The notes under the pieces are model-generated. The model was not told where the DNA came from, made no database searches, and saw nothing but the letters and a program-made list of their open reading frames with translations. Positions 1 to 8,895 of a DNA stretch of 64,000 nucleotides are shown one piece after another (within the stretch, counting starts at the first letter, position 1; each line of letters begins with the position of its first letter). A program made the position numbers and the translations under genes. This DNA comes from JAIQFV01 sp041494885 (GTDB lineage Bacteria; Acidobacteriota; Terriglobia; JAIQFV01): assembly GCA_041494885.1 (NCBI GenBank), contig JBGQBO010000005.1, forward strand, positions 104,218 through 168,217, in the 5' to 3' direction.

Positions 1-1555
1 ATCCCTGCGGGGTGACATTCAATGAAGTGATTTCGGGTCGAATGTTTTGAGGCAAGTAGGCAACGGTCACCGAATCGATCCAGGGGGACGCCTTGGGACT
101 TCCCCTCAGCTCCGCCTTCCACTGGACAAATCGCGCCGAGGGACTGGTTATTTGTTCACCGTCCGACCGGGCATAGGCGGACGACCAATCGCTCCAGGTT
201 GAATCGGGCCGGTCAGAATTGCCCGATCGAGTGAAGAACTGAATTGTGGATCCGGGAGGCGTCTCCCCTTGCCAGGAGATGATTCCCCATTTTGATACAA
301 ACTGGGTATCCTTCACGAGCGATTCCACGACCCCCACGGAAGGGGCATTCGATCCGAACTCGTACAGCTTGCCGGAATTACTGGTGGCGACAAGGACCTC
401 CTCCCCACGCTGTGCCAGTTGGGTGGCTTGAGCTTCGTTTGCTTCGGCCAGCAAGGTATACTTGCGGTCGAAGGAGAGTTCATAAAGCCGTCCCTTCGTG
501 TCGGTGGAAAAGAGGATATGGTCCTTCTGGTAGAGCAAATCGAAAACGCTCTCCTGGGGTGAACTCCACAGGGTCTCTACGGAGAGGTCCGGCGCAATGC
601 GATAGATGGCGCTTCTGAGGCCACCGGCGCCGACTGGTGCAAAGACGGGGGGTGCGAACTGAGGTTCCAAATGAGCCTCTGTGGGGGCTTGAATGGGGGA
701 GTCGGTAACGGTCACGGTAATCCCGCCGGCCGCAGGGGTTTCTGTGGGGAGGCCGGGCTGCCCAACACCGCCTGATCCGGGACGCCGCGGCCCCTTCTCA
801 TTGAGACATCCGATATAAATCGACCCATCCGGCGCGATATCGATGGCGTGGATTTCCTGCAAGGGGGTATCGTAAAGGACAAAGCCCTTCCCCGCGGGCG
901 AGACCTTGAACAGGATCCCTTCGGGGAATGTCCCCGCCAAAAGATTGCCCTTCCCATCGAACCTCATGGCCATCACATGGGTCTGCTTCGTATCGTAGAA
1001 AACGCTGCTCTTCCCGGAGGAATCAACCTTATAGATCTTTCCCTGGTCCCCTGTTCCGACGAGGAGGTTTCCCTGGGGATCGAAAGAGAGGGCCCAAATA
1101 TATTTGGAATGCGGATTAAAGAACTCGCTCGCATTGCCTTCGGGGGACAGCTTAAAGACCTTACCATCAGGGGAAGTGCCCACATAGAGATTATTTCCTG
1201 AATCCACCGCGAGGGCGAAGACATCGAGTTCCTTAGCGGTGTAAAACAACCTGCCTTGATTCTTCGAATCCACTCTGAACACCTTGCCGCTATGCCCTGT
1301 GCCCAGGTAATGATTCCCTCGAGAATCGCCTACCATTGACCAAACCAACACCTGATCAGTTGAGAAAATCGGCTTTAGCTCACGCGACAGGGTCACACGT
1401 CCTTCGTGGGCGATTGAACAACCGGTCACCTTGCCCTGTTGGAAATCCTGGAACGAGGATTGTTCCCAGAATTGGGGGCCAACAGAAAAAGCGGGGATAC
1501 TGCAGGCGAGCATCATGGTGAGGATCAGGACATTTATCACGAGCACTTTTTGCAT
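1..1555 (-). CDS. Secreted beta-propeller protein, 3' end cut off by window edge
   Basis: The reading frame is open from an ATG at 1555 to the window edge (at least 518 residues, no stop), so the C-terminus is missing. The start has a good AAGGAG site about 8 bases upstream. The first ~22 residues form a signal peptide (MQKVLVIN.., hydrophobic to ACSIPAFS). Then come repeated blades of about 45 residues of the type G-N-x-Y-x-G-T-x-x-x-G-K-V-F-x-V-D, which are typical NHL/PQQ/SMP-30-like propellers. A later region (from roughly residue 400) looks like a fibronectin/sugar-binding type beta-domain (WSDWSSAY). It lies 74 bases downstream of the S55-like gene on the same strand, so the two are probably co-transcribed. 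The ligand is unknown. I see no enzyme motif and infer a periplasmic or surface location. Confidence 0.8.
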   Translation of the reverse strand, partial: MQKVLVINVLILTMMLACSIPAFSVGPQFWEQSSFQDFQQGKVTGCSIAHEGRVTLSRELKPIFSTDQVLVWSMVGDSRGNHYLGTGHSGKVFRVDSKNQGRLFYTAKELDVFALAVDSGNNLYVGTSPDGKVFKLSPEGNASEFFNPHSKYIWALSFDPQGNLLVGTGDQGKIYKVDSSGKSSVFYDTKQTHVMAMRFDGKGNLLAGTFPEGILFKVSPAGKGFVLYDTPLQEIHAIDIAPDGSIYIGCLNEKGPRRPGSGGVGQPGLPTETPAAGGITVTVTDSPIQAPTEAHLEPQFAPPVFAPVGAGGLRSAIYRIAPDLSVETLWSSPQESVFDLLYQKDHILFSTDTKGRLYELSFDRKYTLLAEANEAQATQLAQRGEEVLVATSNSGKLYEFGSNAPSVGVVESLVKDTQFVSKWGIISWQGETPPGSTIQFFTRSGNSDRPDSTWSDWSSAYARSDGEQITSPSARFVQWKAELRGSPKASPWIDSVTVAYLPQNIRPEITSLNVTPQG

Positions 1556-1629
1556 AGGTTCTCCTTGAGGTTCGCTTTGCGCAGGGCCATCCCAAAGCGG
1601 GGTTTGTTTCTTGTGGCACGATCAGCCGA

Positions 1630-3552
1630 TTATTTGATCACGGACAAGGTGATCGACCTCTGGCCGGAAAGCAGCAGGTTTTGAGGTGGCCCCTCAACGG
1701 TGACAAGGGTTGAGCTTCGCAGGGTGGTCTGGTTGGCACCGGAAGTCCGGTCGGAAAGCATCAGGGTTGCCAGCGATGGCGGCACGGAAGGGAAAGCTTC
1801 TCCATAAATGGCAAACGACTGCTCGGGCCTCGTCACCCGAACATAGAGACGATTGTTTTGCCGCACTTGGTTGATCGTCCGGATCAGTTGGGTAATATCC
1901 TTGGCAAGGAAGGTCGGTCGAGTCTCCCGATTTTCGAGCATCGAAAGAAATCCCCCATCCATGACACTTACCATCAAGGGCCCGGGCGGGGTTTGTTCCG
2001 GGATGACGATAGGGATGCGAGCTAAAATCTCCTCTCCGTTGGTCTTGCGCAGGACGACGCTCAGCTCGACGCGATCCCCTGCCTCCACTTCCTTTCGATC
2101 GCTCCAGATCCGTTCCAGGGCCGCTTGTCGTTTCTCATCCCAGGAAGTCACATCAACCGTAATGGAATCAATTTGAACGTCCTTCAATCCGCTCTGCAGC
2201 AAATAATTGACCGGGTTGGCCACCGAAAGAGAAGCAATGACTGAAGAATTGGCATCCCCCGAGACGAAGTTTCCAACCTTCACCTCCTGCTTCCCCTTAA
2301 GGGCGATGGTGGCTTGCACCTCAAGGGTGGATTCCCCCAGGGCCCTTTCACTGGAAGTGAGGGCTGAAAAGACGGTGAAGTTAACTAAGAAGGGTGTTAA
2401 AAAGCGGTCATTCACCGTTTCAAAGCGAAAGGTTTTTTGTATGTTCCTGCTCGAACGCAGACGGATGGTGACCGGAATCATCCTCGGCGTCACCCCCACC
2501 TCTCCATAGATGCCGCTGACACGATCCTCCTTAATCGTTCCAATCAGTTCCGTGGGGACAGAAAGTTCCGTCGAACTCATCAGGCTGGCAAGGACGGTGA
2601 TGAGCCGGGTTTTCGTCATCGGCAGGTCCGTCGGCCCGCTGTGCAGGAAGGGATGCCCGAAGGCAAAAATCCGGTTTCCCTCCCGGTAGGTGACCTTTCC
2701 GGCCGCTGTGGCGCCGAAAATGCCCCGTACCAATTGAGCCCCGACGCCCGATCCCGGACCGATGTCGGAGGCCTCTGCCATGGCATCATTGGGCGTATCC
2801 GGCCCTCCCATTGCCCCTCCCGTCATGGGGGCTAAACCCATGGCACGGAATTGGGGCATGAAGTAGTCAATGGCTGCCCTCGGAAACCCCGAAAGCATCA
2901 GTGGCGTGTCAATGGGCCTCATCTCCGCCGGATTCGGAAGTCCGTTCTCGACGGCCTTGTGGGCCAGGTCAGCTACTGGGATGTTCACCTGGGACAGGGG
3001 AACAAGATTCCAAACCTGTCGTGAAATCGATTGCTCAGAATTGTAAGAGATCTCCTCGGGAGGGGATACGTTCCCCGCCGCTGCAGCTTCCACTCGCGGA
3101 AAATTACTGTCAGTCAGGGTGACCATGTTTTCAATCGGAGTAATAGCAGCAATGGCTTCCTTTGAAAAAGGGAACGAATAGGCCACGGCCCCCAGCAGCT
3201 TGCCATTGATGAAAACCGGGCTTCCGCTCATCCCCGCGAAAACCCCCGTTTCTCCCAAAGGTCCCCCTGAAAGCTTGGCGAAAATGGCACTTTGCTTGGG
3301 GAGGAAATTGTCGACGACTCCCAGAATTTCCACGTTAAAATCAGATACCGTGTCCCCCTTGAACACGGTATGACCGACTCCCGTCATACCTGGGCGCAAG
3401 TCCTTCAGCTTGAAAAATCCCGCCTCCGACGAAGGGGGGGCTGCTGGAGATTTGATCGCCGGCGCTTCTTGCGCATTTGAAAACAGCGAAAGGCCACACC
3501 CCCCGACGAGCACGAGAAGTCCGACCACCACCAATCGAATTCGGTTCTTCAT
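1630..3552 (-). CDS. SpoIVB-type (S55) peptidase-like lipoprotein
   Basis: This 640-residue protein starts with a hydrophobic leader ending in VGGC (Cys19), a likely lipobox. Residues 46-145 contain the SpoIVB-like block with GMSGSPV at 107-113, matching the nucleophile loop of the S55 serine peptidases. A second S55 signature, a GIFGATAAGKV..FAFGHPF segment with His300, comes later in the chain. In Bacillus SpoIVB the His segment precedes the Ser loop, so the order here is reversed. Long S55-domain proteins of this order are, to my knowledge, frequent in Acidobacteriota and their role is unknown. It is upstream of the beta-propeller gene at 1-1555. Confidence is high for family and low for substrate. 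Confidence 0.85.
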   Translation of the reverse strand: MKNRIRLVVVGLLVLVGGCGLSLFSNAQEAPAIKSPAAPPSSEAGFFKLKDLRPGMTGVGHTVFKGDTVSDFNVEILGVVDNFLPKQSAIFAKLSGGPLGETGVFAGMSGSPVFINGKLLGAVAYSFPFSKEAIAAITPIENMVTLTDSNFPRVEAAAAGNVSPPEEISYNSEQSISRQVWNLVPLSQVNIPVADLAHKAVENGLPNPAEMRPIDTPLMLSGFPRAAIDYFMPQFRAMGLAPMTGGAMGGPDTPNDAMAEASDIGPGSGVGAQLVRGIFGATAAGKVTYREGNRIFAFGHPFLHSGPTDLPMTKTRLITVLASLMSSTELSVPTELIGTIKEDRVSGIYGEVGVTPRMIPVTIRLRSSRNIQKTFRFETVNDRFLTPFLVNFTVFSALTSSERALGESTLEVQATIALKGKQEVKVGNFVSGDANSSVIASLSVANPVNYLLQSGLKDVQIDSITVDVTSWDEKRQAALERIWSDRKEVEAGDRVELSVVLRKTNGEEILARIPIVIPEQTPPGPLMVSVMDGGFLSMLENRETRPTFLAKDITQLIRTINQVRQNNRLYVRVTRPEQSFAIYGEAFPSVPPSLATLMLSDRTSGANQTTLRSSTLVTVEGPPQNLLLSGQRSITLSVIK

Positions 3553-4116
3553 GATCTCCCAGTCTGCTTAATCCGGAATCAGTACATTGTAATGCCGAAC
3601 ATCAATCCAGATCTCCAAGTGATCCTCAGAGATATAAGGCTGCCCCACCCCCCGGAAGAATCCAGACGAGCCAGACTTCCCAGATCTTGAACCTCAAGCT
3701 GGAACCGTCTCCCAGACCGATGCATCCCCATCCCATCGACCGCCCACCTGCAGCAACAGGCCAATGAGTTTAGTTTAAAGGCGCTCTTGAGTCAAATGGA
3801 CGCTCACCTTGTAAGACGAGGGCCGTGCGTCTGCAGCCACAGAAATATTGAGAAAAAAACCTCCCCTTCCGACCCGCCCCCGATTTCTTCCTGACGGGCG
3901 TTCCCGGGGGCAGTGGACCGCCTGCCGGGGGGCTTAATTTTTGCACCCTTCCCGGTTGACATCCCCGTGGGACCGGTCTAAAATGAAAATGAATTTCATT
4001 ATCAAGTGTTAGTTTTCACAGCTTGAGATGAAGACGTCGTAATTAGATGGAGTTGTCCCGCCGATAAGGTTAAGGTGGCGGCCGGTTGTCGAATGCAGCT
4101 CCCGAGGAAAGGGATC
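3553..4116. other. Divergent intergenic region between S55 gene and feoB
   Basis: No coding potential was found in these 564 bases. The region must carry promoters for both divergent genes. The only clear site is the palindrome at 3982-4003, listed separately. Confidence 0.6.
3982..4003. promoter_or_regulatory. Fur/DtxR-family operator-like palindrome before feoB
   Basis: The 19-base core AATGAAAATGAATTTCATT (3982-4000) is an imperfect palindrome and continues into ATC. It resembles the GATAATGATNATCATTATC class of Fur boxes. It lies about 115 bases before the feoB start. A DtxR-type regulator is encoded just downstream of feoB, so that protein or a Fur encoded elsewhere could bind here. Confidence 0.6.
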
Positions 4117-6087
4117 ATGGAGATTAAACCTGCGGATTCATCCCCACGGCGCAAAATCGCGCTCGTCGGAAACCCCAACGTGGGCAAATCCGTCCTTTTT
4201 GGAAAACTCACCGGCACCTATGTGATCGTTTCAAATTATCCCGGCACCACCGTGGAGGTGTCTCGAGGAACCGCTTCGATCTATCGCGAGACCTTTGAAA
4301 TCATCGATACGCCAGGGGTGAACAGTCTCGTCCCGCAGTCGGAAGACGAGCGGGTCACGCGCGATCTCCTGTTGACCGAGAAACCGGACCTGATCATCCA
4401 GGTGGCTGATGCCAAGAACCTACGACGCTCGATGTTGATCACCCTTCAACTGGCAGAATTTGGCTGCCCGCTGGTGATTGATCTGAACATGATGGACGAG
4501 TGCCGCACCCGCGGCATTGTCATCGACAGCAAAGCCATGAGCATTTTATTCGGGGTTCCGGTCGTCGAGACGATTGCCACCACCGGCGAAGGGTTTCGAA
4601 AGCTGTTTGACGCTCTCAAGGTAGCGCGGGTGCCCCGCGATCCGCATCAGGGAGATTCGGATGCGCTGTTAGAGCAGGTGAAAGCCCTGCTGAACCACTC
4701 GTCTCATCTGCCTCCCCGCCTGGCGGTCGAATGGCTGGCTTCATCGGAGCAGTCGCTCCGAAGTCCCATCGAGCGCCTCATGGAGCCGGAAAAACTGCAA
4801 AAGCTGGAAATGCATCTTCAGGAATTTCGGGAACGCAAGCACCAATTCCCCGCTGCAATGATCAATCGCGAGCGGGTCGCTTTTCTGGACCGGCACGTCG
4901 ATTCCCTGCGGCATGTCGTACCCTTTAACAAGAAAATTTTCTATGAGAAACTGGGAAAATGGACCCGCGAACCTCTGACCGGCGTGCCTGTCCTCATCCT
5001 GGTGCTCTACCTCATGTACGAGTTTGTGGGGGTGTTCGGCGCCCAAAAGGCAGTCAACTTCCTGGAGAATACCCTCTTTGGACATTACCTGGTTCCCGCC
5101 GCCCGCGCCCTCTTCGACCGCTTCCTGCCGTTCCCTTTTTTCCATGATTTGTTCGTGGGCCAGTACGGGTTGATCTCCATGGCGCTTCCCTATGCGATTG
5201 CCATTGTCCTTCCGATTGTTGGAACTTTCTTCCTGGCGTTTGGGGTTCTTGAAGACAGCGGCTATCTCCCCCGCCTTTCGATCCTTTCGGACCGGATTTT
5301 TCGGGCCATGGGCCTCAACGGCAAGGCGGTCCTCCCGCTCATCCTGGGCTTAGGATGCGACACCATGGCGACCGTCACCACCCGCGTCCTTTCCACGAAG
5401 AAGGAGCGGATCATTGCCACACTCCTGCTGGCGCTCGGAATCCCATGTTCCGCCCAATTGGGGGTCATCCTCGGGATTACGGCCGGCGTGTCAAAACTGG
5501 CGGTCTTTACCATCTTTGCATCCGTCGCCTTGCAGGTGTTTGTAATCGGCTTTCTCTCGTCGAAGATCGTCCAGGGACGTCGCAGCGATTTTATTTTCGA
5601 AATTCCCCCCATTCGCATCCCGCAATGGAGGAACATCGGATTCAAGACCTGGATGCGGATGAAATGGTATCTCCGGGAAGCCGTTCCCCTCTTTATGCTC
5701 GGCACCTTCATCCTCTTCCTGCTCGACCAAATGCGGGTCTTGAAGCACATCATTCATGCCGTGGAACCCGTCGTCGTCAGAATGCTGGGCTTGCCCTCGG
5801 AAACGGCAACGGCTTTCATTCTCGGATTCTTGAGGCGCGACTATGGGGCGGCTGGGCTCTACAAGCTGGCCCAGTCGGGAATGCTCGATCACATCCAGAT
5901 TGTGATCGCGCTGGTGACCATGACACTTTTCGTTCCATGCACTGCCCAGTTTTTCATGATGATCAAGGAGCAGGGCTGGAAGCGGGCCGTTTACATTGCC
6001 CTGATCATCACGCCCATCGCCCTCGGGACGGGAGCCACGTTGAACTGGCTTCTGCACCATGCCCCCCATTTCAGCAAGTTGTTATAG
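4117..6087 (+). CDS. feoB: Ferrous iron transporter FeoB
   Basis: FeoB imports Fe(II) through the inner membrane using a cytosolic GTP-binding domain. The start at 4117 is chosen because GAGGAAAGG precedes it at normal spacing and the family begins near MEIKP..KIALVGNPNVGKS; an upstream in-frame ATG (4075) lacks support. G-protein motifs are visible: G1 GNPNVGKS (18-25), G3 DTPG (64-67) and G4 NMMD (124-127). Residues ~290-650 are hydrophobic and contain the two Gate-like segments typical of the family, including LGCDTMATVTTR. At 656 residues it is shorter than Escherichia coli FeoB (773). The DtxR-type gene follows after 117 bases, and no separate feoA is present; the FeoA-like fold is fused to that regulator. 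Confidence 0.93.
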   Translation: MEIKPADSSPRRKIALVGNPNVGKSVLFGKLTGTYVIVSNYPGTTVEVSRGTASIYRETFEIIDTPGVNSLVPQSEDERVTRDLLLTEKPDLIIQVADAKNLRRSMLITLQLAEFGCPLVIDLNMMDECRTRGIVIDSKAMSILFGVPVVETIATTGEGFRKLFDALKVARVPRDPHQGDSDALLEQVKALLNHSSHLPPRLAVEWLASSEQSLRSPIERLMEPEKLQKLEMHLQEFRERKHQFPAAMINRERVAFLDRHVDSLRHVVPFNKKIFYEKLGKWTREPLTGVPVLILVLYLMYEFVGVFGAQKAVNFLENTLFGHYLVPAARALFDRFLPFPFFHDLFVGQYGLISMALPYAIAIVLPIVGTFFLAFGVLEDSGYLPRLSILSDRIFRAMGLNGKAVLPLILGLGCDTMATVTTRVLSTKKERIIATLLLALGIPCSAQLGVILGITAGVSKLAVFTIFASVALQVFVIGFLSSKIVQGRRSDFIFEIPPIRIPQWRNIGFKTWMRMKWYLREAVPLFMLGTFILFLLDQMRVLKHIIHAVEPVVVRMLGLPSETATAFILGFLRRDYGAAGLYKLAQSGMLDHIQIVIALVTMTLFVPCTAQFFMMIKEQGWKRAVYIALIITPIALGTGATLNWLLHHAPHFSKLL

Positions 6088-6097
6088 AATGGGAAAG

Positions 6098-6185
6098 ACA
6101 AGGCATGATTTCAGGTTGCAGATTTCGGATTGCGGATTGGGAAATCAGGGGTCTCAAATCTGAGATTTCAGTTTCTTGGAGGTCA
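6098..6185 (+). repeat. Degenerate GATTTCAG/GCGGATT simple repeat
   Basis: The short spacer between feoB and the regulator contains imperfect copies of a CAGATTTCGGATT-like word plus the inverted AATCTGAGATTTCAG. A related string (CAAATTTCAGATTTCAGAT) occurs near 29310-29330. It looks like one of several low-complexity dispersed repeat types in this genome. Confidence 0.45.
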
Positions 6186-6204
6186 GGATCGGGGTGAAAC
6201 TCGC

Positions 6205-6855
6205 ATGATTACTCAGCAAATGGAAGAGGTCCTGGAAGCGGTGTGGACAGCGAAGGAACAGGGAAACACTGCCTGGAAGGATGTCGCCTCCATGGCCAAG
6301 GTTTCGCTCACCTTTGAACTTGTAAAATCCCTGCTGGACGAACAGCTGATCGAACAGAAGAACGAGCATTTGGATTTGACCCAGGCTGGAAAAACCCTGG
6401 CCCGCGAAATCATCCGTCGACACCGACTCGCCGAGCGGCTCGTCATGGACGTGCTCGGGGTCGACGTCCAGGAGGCGGAGGAGAACGCCTGTGAATTCGA
6501 ACACTCCCTGGCCGCCGGGGTGACCGATTCCATCTGCACCCTGCTGGGTCATCCCACGCGATGCCCGCATGGCCGCGACATTCCTGATGGAAAATGCTGC
6601 GAGCAGGCACGCTCCGATGTTAAACCGCTGGTACTACCCTTGACCGCACTCGGGATCGGGGGAACCGGTCGCATTGCGTATATTAATACCCGCAACTTTC
6701 CACGCCTCCAGAAGCTCTCGGCCTTCGGGATTTCGCCCGGCGTGACCATCAAACTCTTTCAGAAATCACCTTCCGTGGTTCTGCAGTGCGAGGAGACCCA
6801 GATCGCGCTTGAACCCGAAATTGCGCGCGACATTTACGTCCGCCAGCTGGAATAG
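6205..6855 (+). CDS. DtxR/MntR-family metal-dependent regulator with FeoA-like C-terminal domain
   Basis: This predicted metal-sensing repressor has 216 residues. The start at 6205 (MITQQMEEVLEAVW) fits the family N-terminus; an in-frame upstream ATG at 6130 falls in repeat DNA. It has an N-terminal winged helix (about 1-65), then the dimerisation/metal-binding region with RRHRLAERL, CEFEHSL and HPTRCPHGRDIP. The Cys/Glu/His ligand positions are those of DtxR-type proteins. The C-terminal ~75 residues (LTALGIGGTGRIAYI..) form a FeoA/SH3-like domain. Its position just after feoB, and the palindrome before feoB, suggest iron- or manganese-dependent autoregulation of the pair. Which metal it senses cannot be told from sequence alone. 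Confidence 0.88.
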   Translation: MITQQMEEVLEAVWTAKEQGNTAWKDVASMAKVSLTFELVKSLLDEQLIEQKNEHLDLTQAGKTLAREIIRRHRLAERLVMDVLGVDVQEAEENACEFEHSLAAGVTDSICTLLGHPTRCPHGRDIPDGKCCEQARSDVKPLVLPLTALGIGGTGRIAYINTRNFPRLQKLSAFGISPGVTIKLFQKSPSVVLQCEETQIALEPEIARDIYVRQLE

Positions 6856-7199
6856 CTTCCCCCTCCTCTCCTATACTTACTACCTGCCCATCAGACACAA
6901 CAAGCCCCCTTTTGGGCTCGTTCATGTTTCTACCCTGAAGATCAAAAGTCAAAACCCAGGAGGTATGCTCCAAGGGATGACAGCAAGGCGATAATTTGAA
7001 CTGAGAGTGGAGTGATGCCACGACACACAAGGACCCCGTCGCAGATCCCTGATGGAGCCACAATGCTATCTTCTGGAACCTTAATGTTCTGGAAACGAGG
7101 AGAGGCTCACCCGCTCTGCAGATCTAAATCTGCAAAAATCTCTGCGGGTGGGAGCAGGCGGAATATCCGGGAGATCATCTTTGACTGGCTCGGAAGGGG
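6856..7199. other. Gene-free stretch between convergent dtxR-type gene and tatA
   Basis: Both flanking genes end here. Apart from the hairpin at 6903-6918 I see nothing recognisable. Confidence 0.5.
6903..6918. terminator. Hairpin, possible weak bidirectional terminator
   Basis: AGCCC-CCTTTT-GGGCT is a 5-bp GC stem about 50 bases after the regulator stop. It is followed by only a loose T-rich stretch, so termination is tentative. Confidence 0.35.
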
Positions 7200-7367
7200 C
7201 TACTTCTTTTCAGTCGTGCCGTCGTCACTCTTCTTCATTGCATCTTTGAAATTCTTGATACCCTCACCTATCCCTTTGCCTATCTCGGGAATCTTCTTGC
7301 CCCCAAAGATCAGGACCACAATCAGCAGAATCAAAAATATTTCCATCGGACCGAGACGTCCTGGCAT
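7200..7367 (-). CDS. tatA: Twin-arginine translocase subunit TatA
   Basis: This 55-residue protein is too short for a 60-residue cut-off. It reads MPGRLGPMEIFLILLIVVLI then FGGKKIPEIGKGIGEGIKNF and ends in a charged tail (KDAMKKSDDGTTEKK). That is the standard TatA/E order: a short N-terminus, one membrane helix, the FG hinge followed by an amphipathic helix, and a polar tail. A clear GGAGG lies upstream of the ATG at 7367. TatA oligomerises with TatC to export folded proteins; tatC is not in the window. A Tat signal peptide occurs on the gluconate-dehydrogenase-subunit-3-like protein at 52154-52705. The gene stands alone, downstream of the EamA gene by 83 bases. Confidence 0.92.
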   Translation of the reverse strand: MPGRLGPMEIFLILLIVVLIFGGKKIPEIGKGIGEGIKNFKDAMKKSDDGTTEKK

Positions 7368-7450
7368 ATCATCCTCCAATTCAATCGATCAATCTTAAGT
7401 TAAACCCCTCTTGAAGTCAAACGATAACCACGTTTTGCCCGCGGATTTCT

Positions 7451-8368
7451 TCACCTTGTGTCCATGCTTTCATCGTGCCCTTCCTCCGCTTCCGGGATGG
7501 CGCGATTCGAAATGAAGATCCCAGCGAGCACCATCGCCACGCCGACAATGATCTTCCGCGACAAACGCTCTTGAAGGAACCATGATCCAAGCAACAACGC
7601 CAGGACGGGATAGATGAAGGTGACGAACGACATCTGGGTTGCCTTCAAATGTTTCAAGAGATAAAAATAAAGCGTGAATGCCACCACGGAACCAAACACC
7701 GAAAGATAAAGAAGTGCGGACACATTCTTCAAGGACCATTGGATGGCCTGGCCATGTTCCAGGATTCGAGAGGCCCCCAGCAGGAGGGCTGCGCCAAGAA
7801 GCATGGAATAAAAATTTAGGACAAGCGTGTTCAAATCCGCTCCGTGTTTTTTGAGGTAGACCAGTGAAATACTGGAGGCCAAAGTCGCTACCAGTATGGC
7901 AAGCATCCCCTTCAGTGAACCGGTGGAGGCCTGGATCTGGTCCGCATAAATGACCACAATGCCCGCAAACCCAAACACAATCCCGAAGACTTTCTTCCAG
8001 TTCAGCGATTCCAAATCAAACCAGTAATGAGCGAGCAACACCACAAAAAAGGGATAGACACAAAACAGGACTGACGCCAGTCCGCTGGAGATGGTTAATT
8101 CCGACCAGTAAACACAGCCATAAGAGAGACCGAAATTCAACACCCCGACCATGGTGATCAAACGGAGACTTGAGACGTTTAATTTCAAAGAGAGGTGTTG
8201 TGATCCGATGGGAGGGAGAAAAAGCAGACCCGCAATGGTAAAACGAACTCCGGCTCCCAGGAGCGGTGGAACGCCATCGAGGCCCAACTTGATGGCCAGC
8301 CAGGTCGACCCCCAGATGAAGCAGATGGTGGCGTAAAAAAGAAATATTTTTATCTTTCCAGGACGCAT
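7451..8368 (-). CDS. EamA/DMT-family transporter
   Basis: This 305-residue integral membrane protein has about ten hydrophobic segments arranged as two EamA repeats (first about 1-140, second about 150-295). Family hallmarks are visible: FIWGSTWLAIKLGLDGVPP near the N-terminus, LSYGCVYWSEL, and FVTFIYPVLALLLGSWFLQERLS near the end. The start at 8368 (MRPGKIKIF) is preferred over the ATG at 8410 because it lies right before the first helix and has GGAG upstream. EamA proteins export metabolites such as amino acids or nucleotide precursors, but the substrate cannot be predicted here. Confidence 0.88.
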   Translation of the reverse strand: MRPGKIKIFLFYATICFIWGSTWLAIKLGLDGVPPLLGAGVRFTIAGLLFLPPIGSQHLSLKLNVSSLRLITMVGVLNFGLSYGCVYWSELTISSGLASVLFCVYPFFVVLLAHYWFDLESLNWKKVFGIVFGFAGIVVIYADQIQASTGSLKGMLAILVATLASSISLVYLKKHGADLNTLVLNFYSMLLGAALLLGASRILEHGQAIQWSLKNVSALLYLSVFGSVVAFTLYFYLLKHLKATQMSFVTFIYPVLALLLGSWFLQERLSRKIIVGVAMVLAGIFISNRAIPEAEEGHDESMDTR

Positions 8369-8895
8369 GACTCCGTGTTCTCCACTGCCGATCCCCCACA
8401 AAACAATCATAAAACAGACCGGAACTGCATTCTTCCTTCCAAGGCGGGGGGCGCTCCGATGCTCACTCCAGCTTGAAGATCCACCCTCTCAAGTGATCTC
8501 TCGCAAGGTGTACCCTCCACGGCCTTTTCCCACTAAGGTTCAATCGAATGAGGGGAGGTCCAAGATGCTGGATGAAATACAAGGACTACCAGACTAGCTT
8601 TATAGAAAGACATTTGCAATGATTCCGTACTTTAACTAAAATCAGCTCACCTGCAAAGTGAAGGAGTGCAATTCGAGCCGGCCAGGCAATTTCGACTGTG
8701 TGCACTCCTGCCACTTATGCTTGAGTGGCTTTACACGGAGCGCTACCCTTCCCAGGCCCCGGGTTGTCTTAAACCAAAGGCTTGCAGGGAAATTGAATTT
8801 CGACGCGCAAGTTCAGGGAAGACCCCGCGCTGATTCGCCGCCACGGAACCGGATAGCCAGAAACCCTGTGGCGTCAAGGAAGGACCAGAACAGGC
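8369..8895. other. Gene-free region upstream of two divergent genes, with structured segments
   Basis: No convincing ORF is present; the 84-codon frame at 8658-8912 has no homology-like features. The region holds a hairpin GCCACT/AGTGGC (8710-8729). At about 8761-8870 there is a segment with several short complementary words (GGGTT near 8761 and AACCC near 8862) that could form a structured leader for the gene at 8896. Confidence 0.4.

Noticed and set aside
5355..6197. 280-codon frame overlapping feoB in another frame
   Set aside because: His/Arg-rich shadow peptide with no family resemblance; feoB is the real gene.
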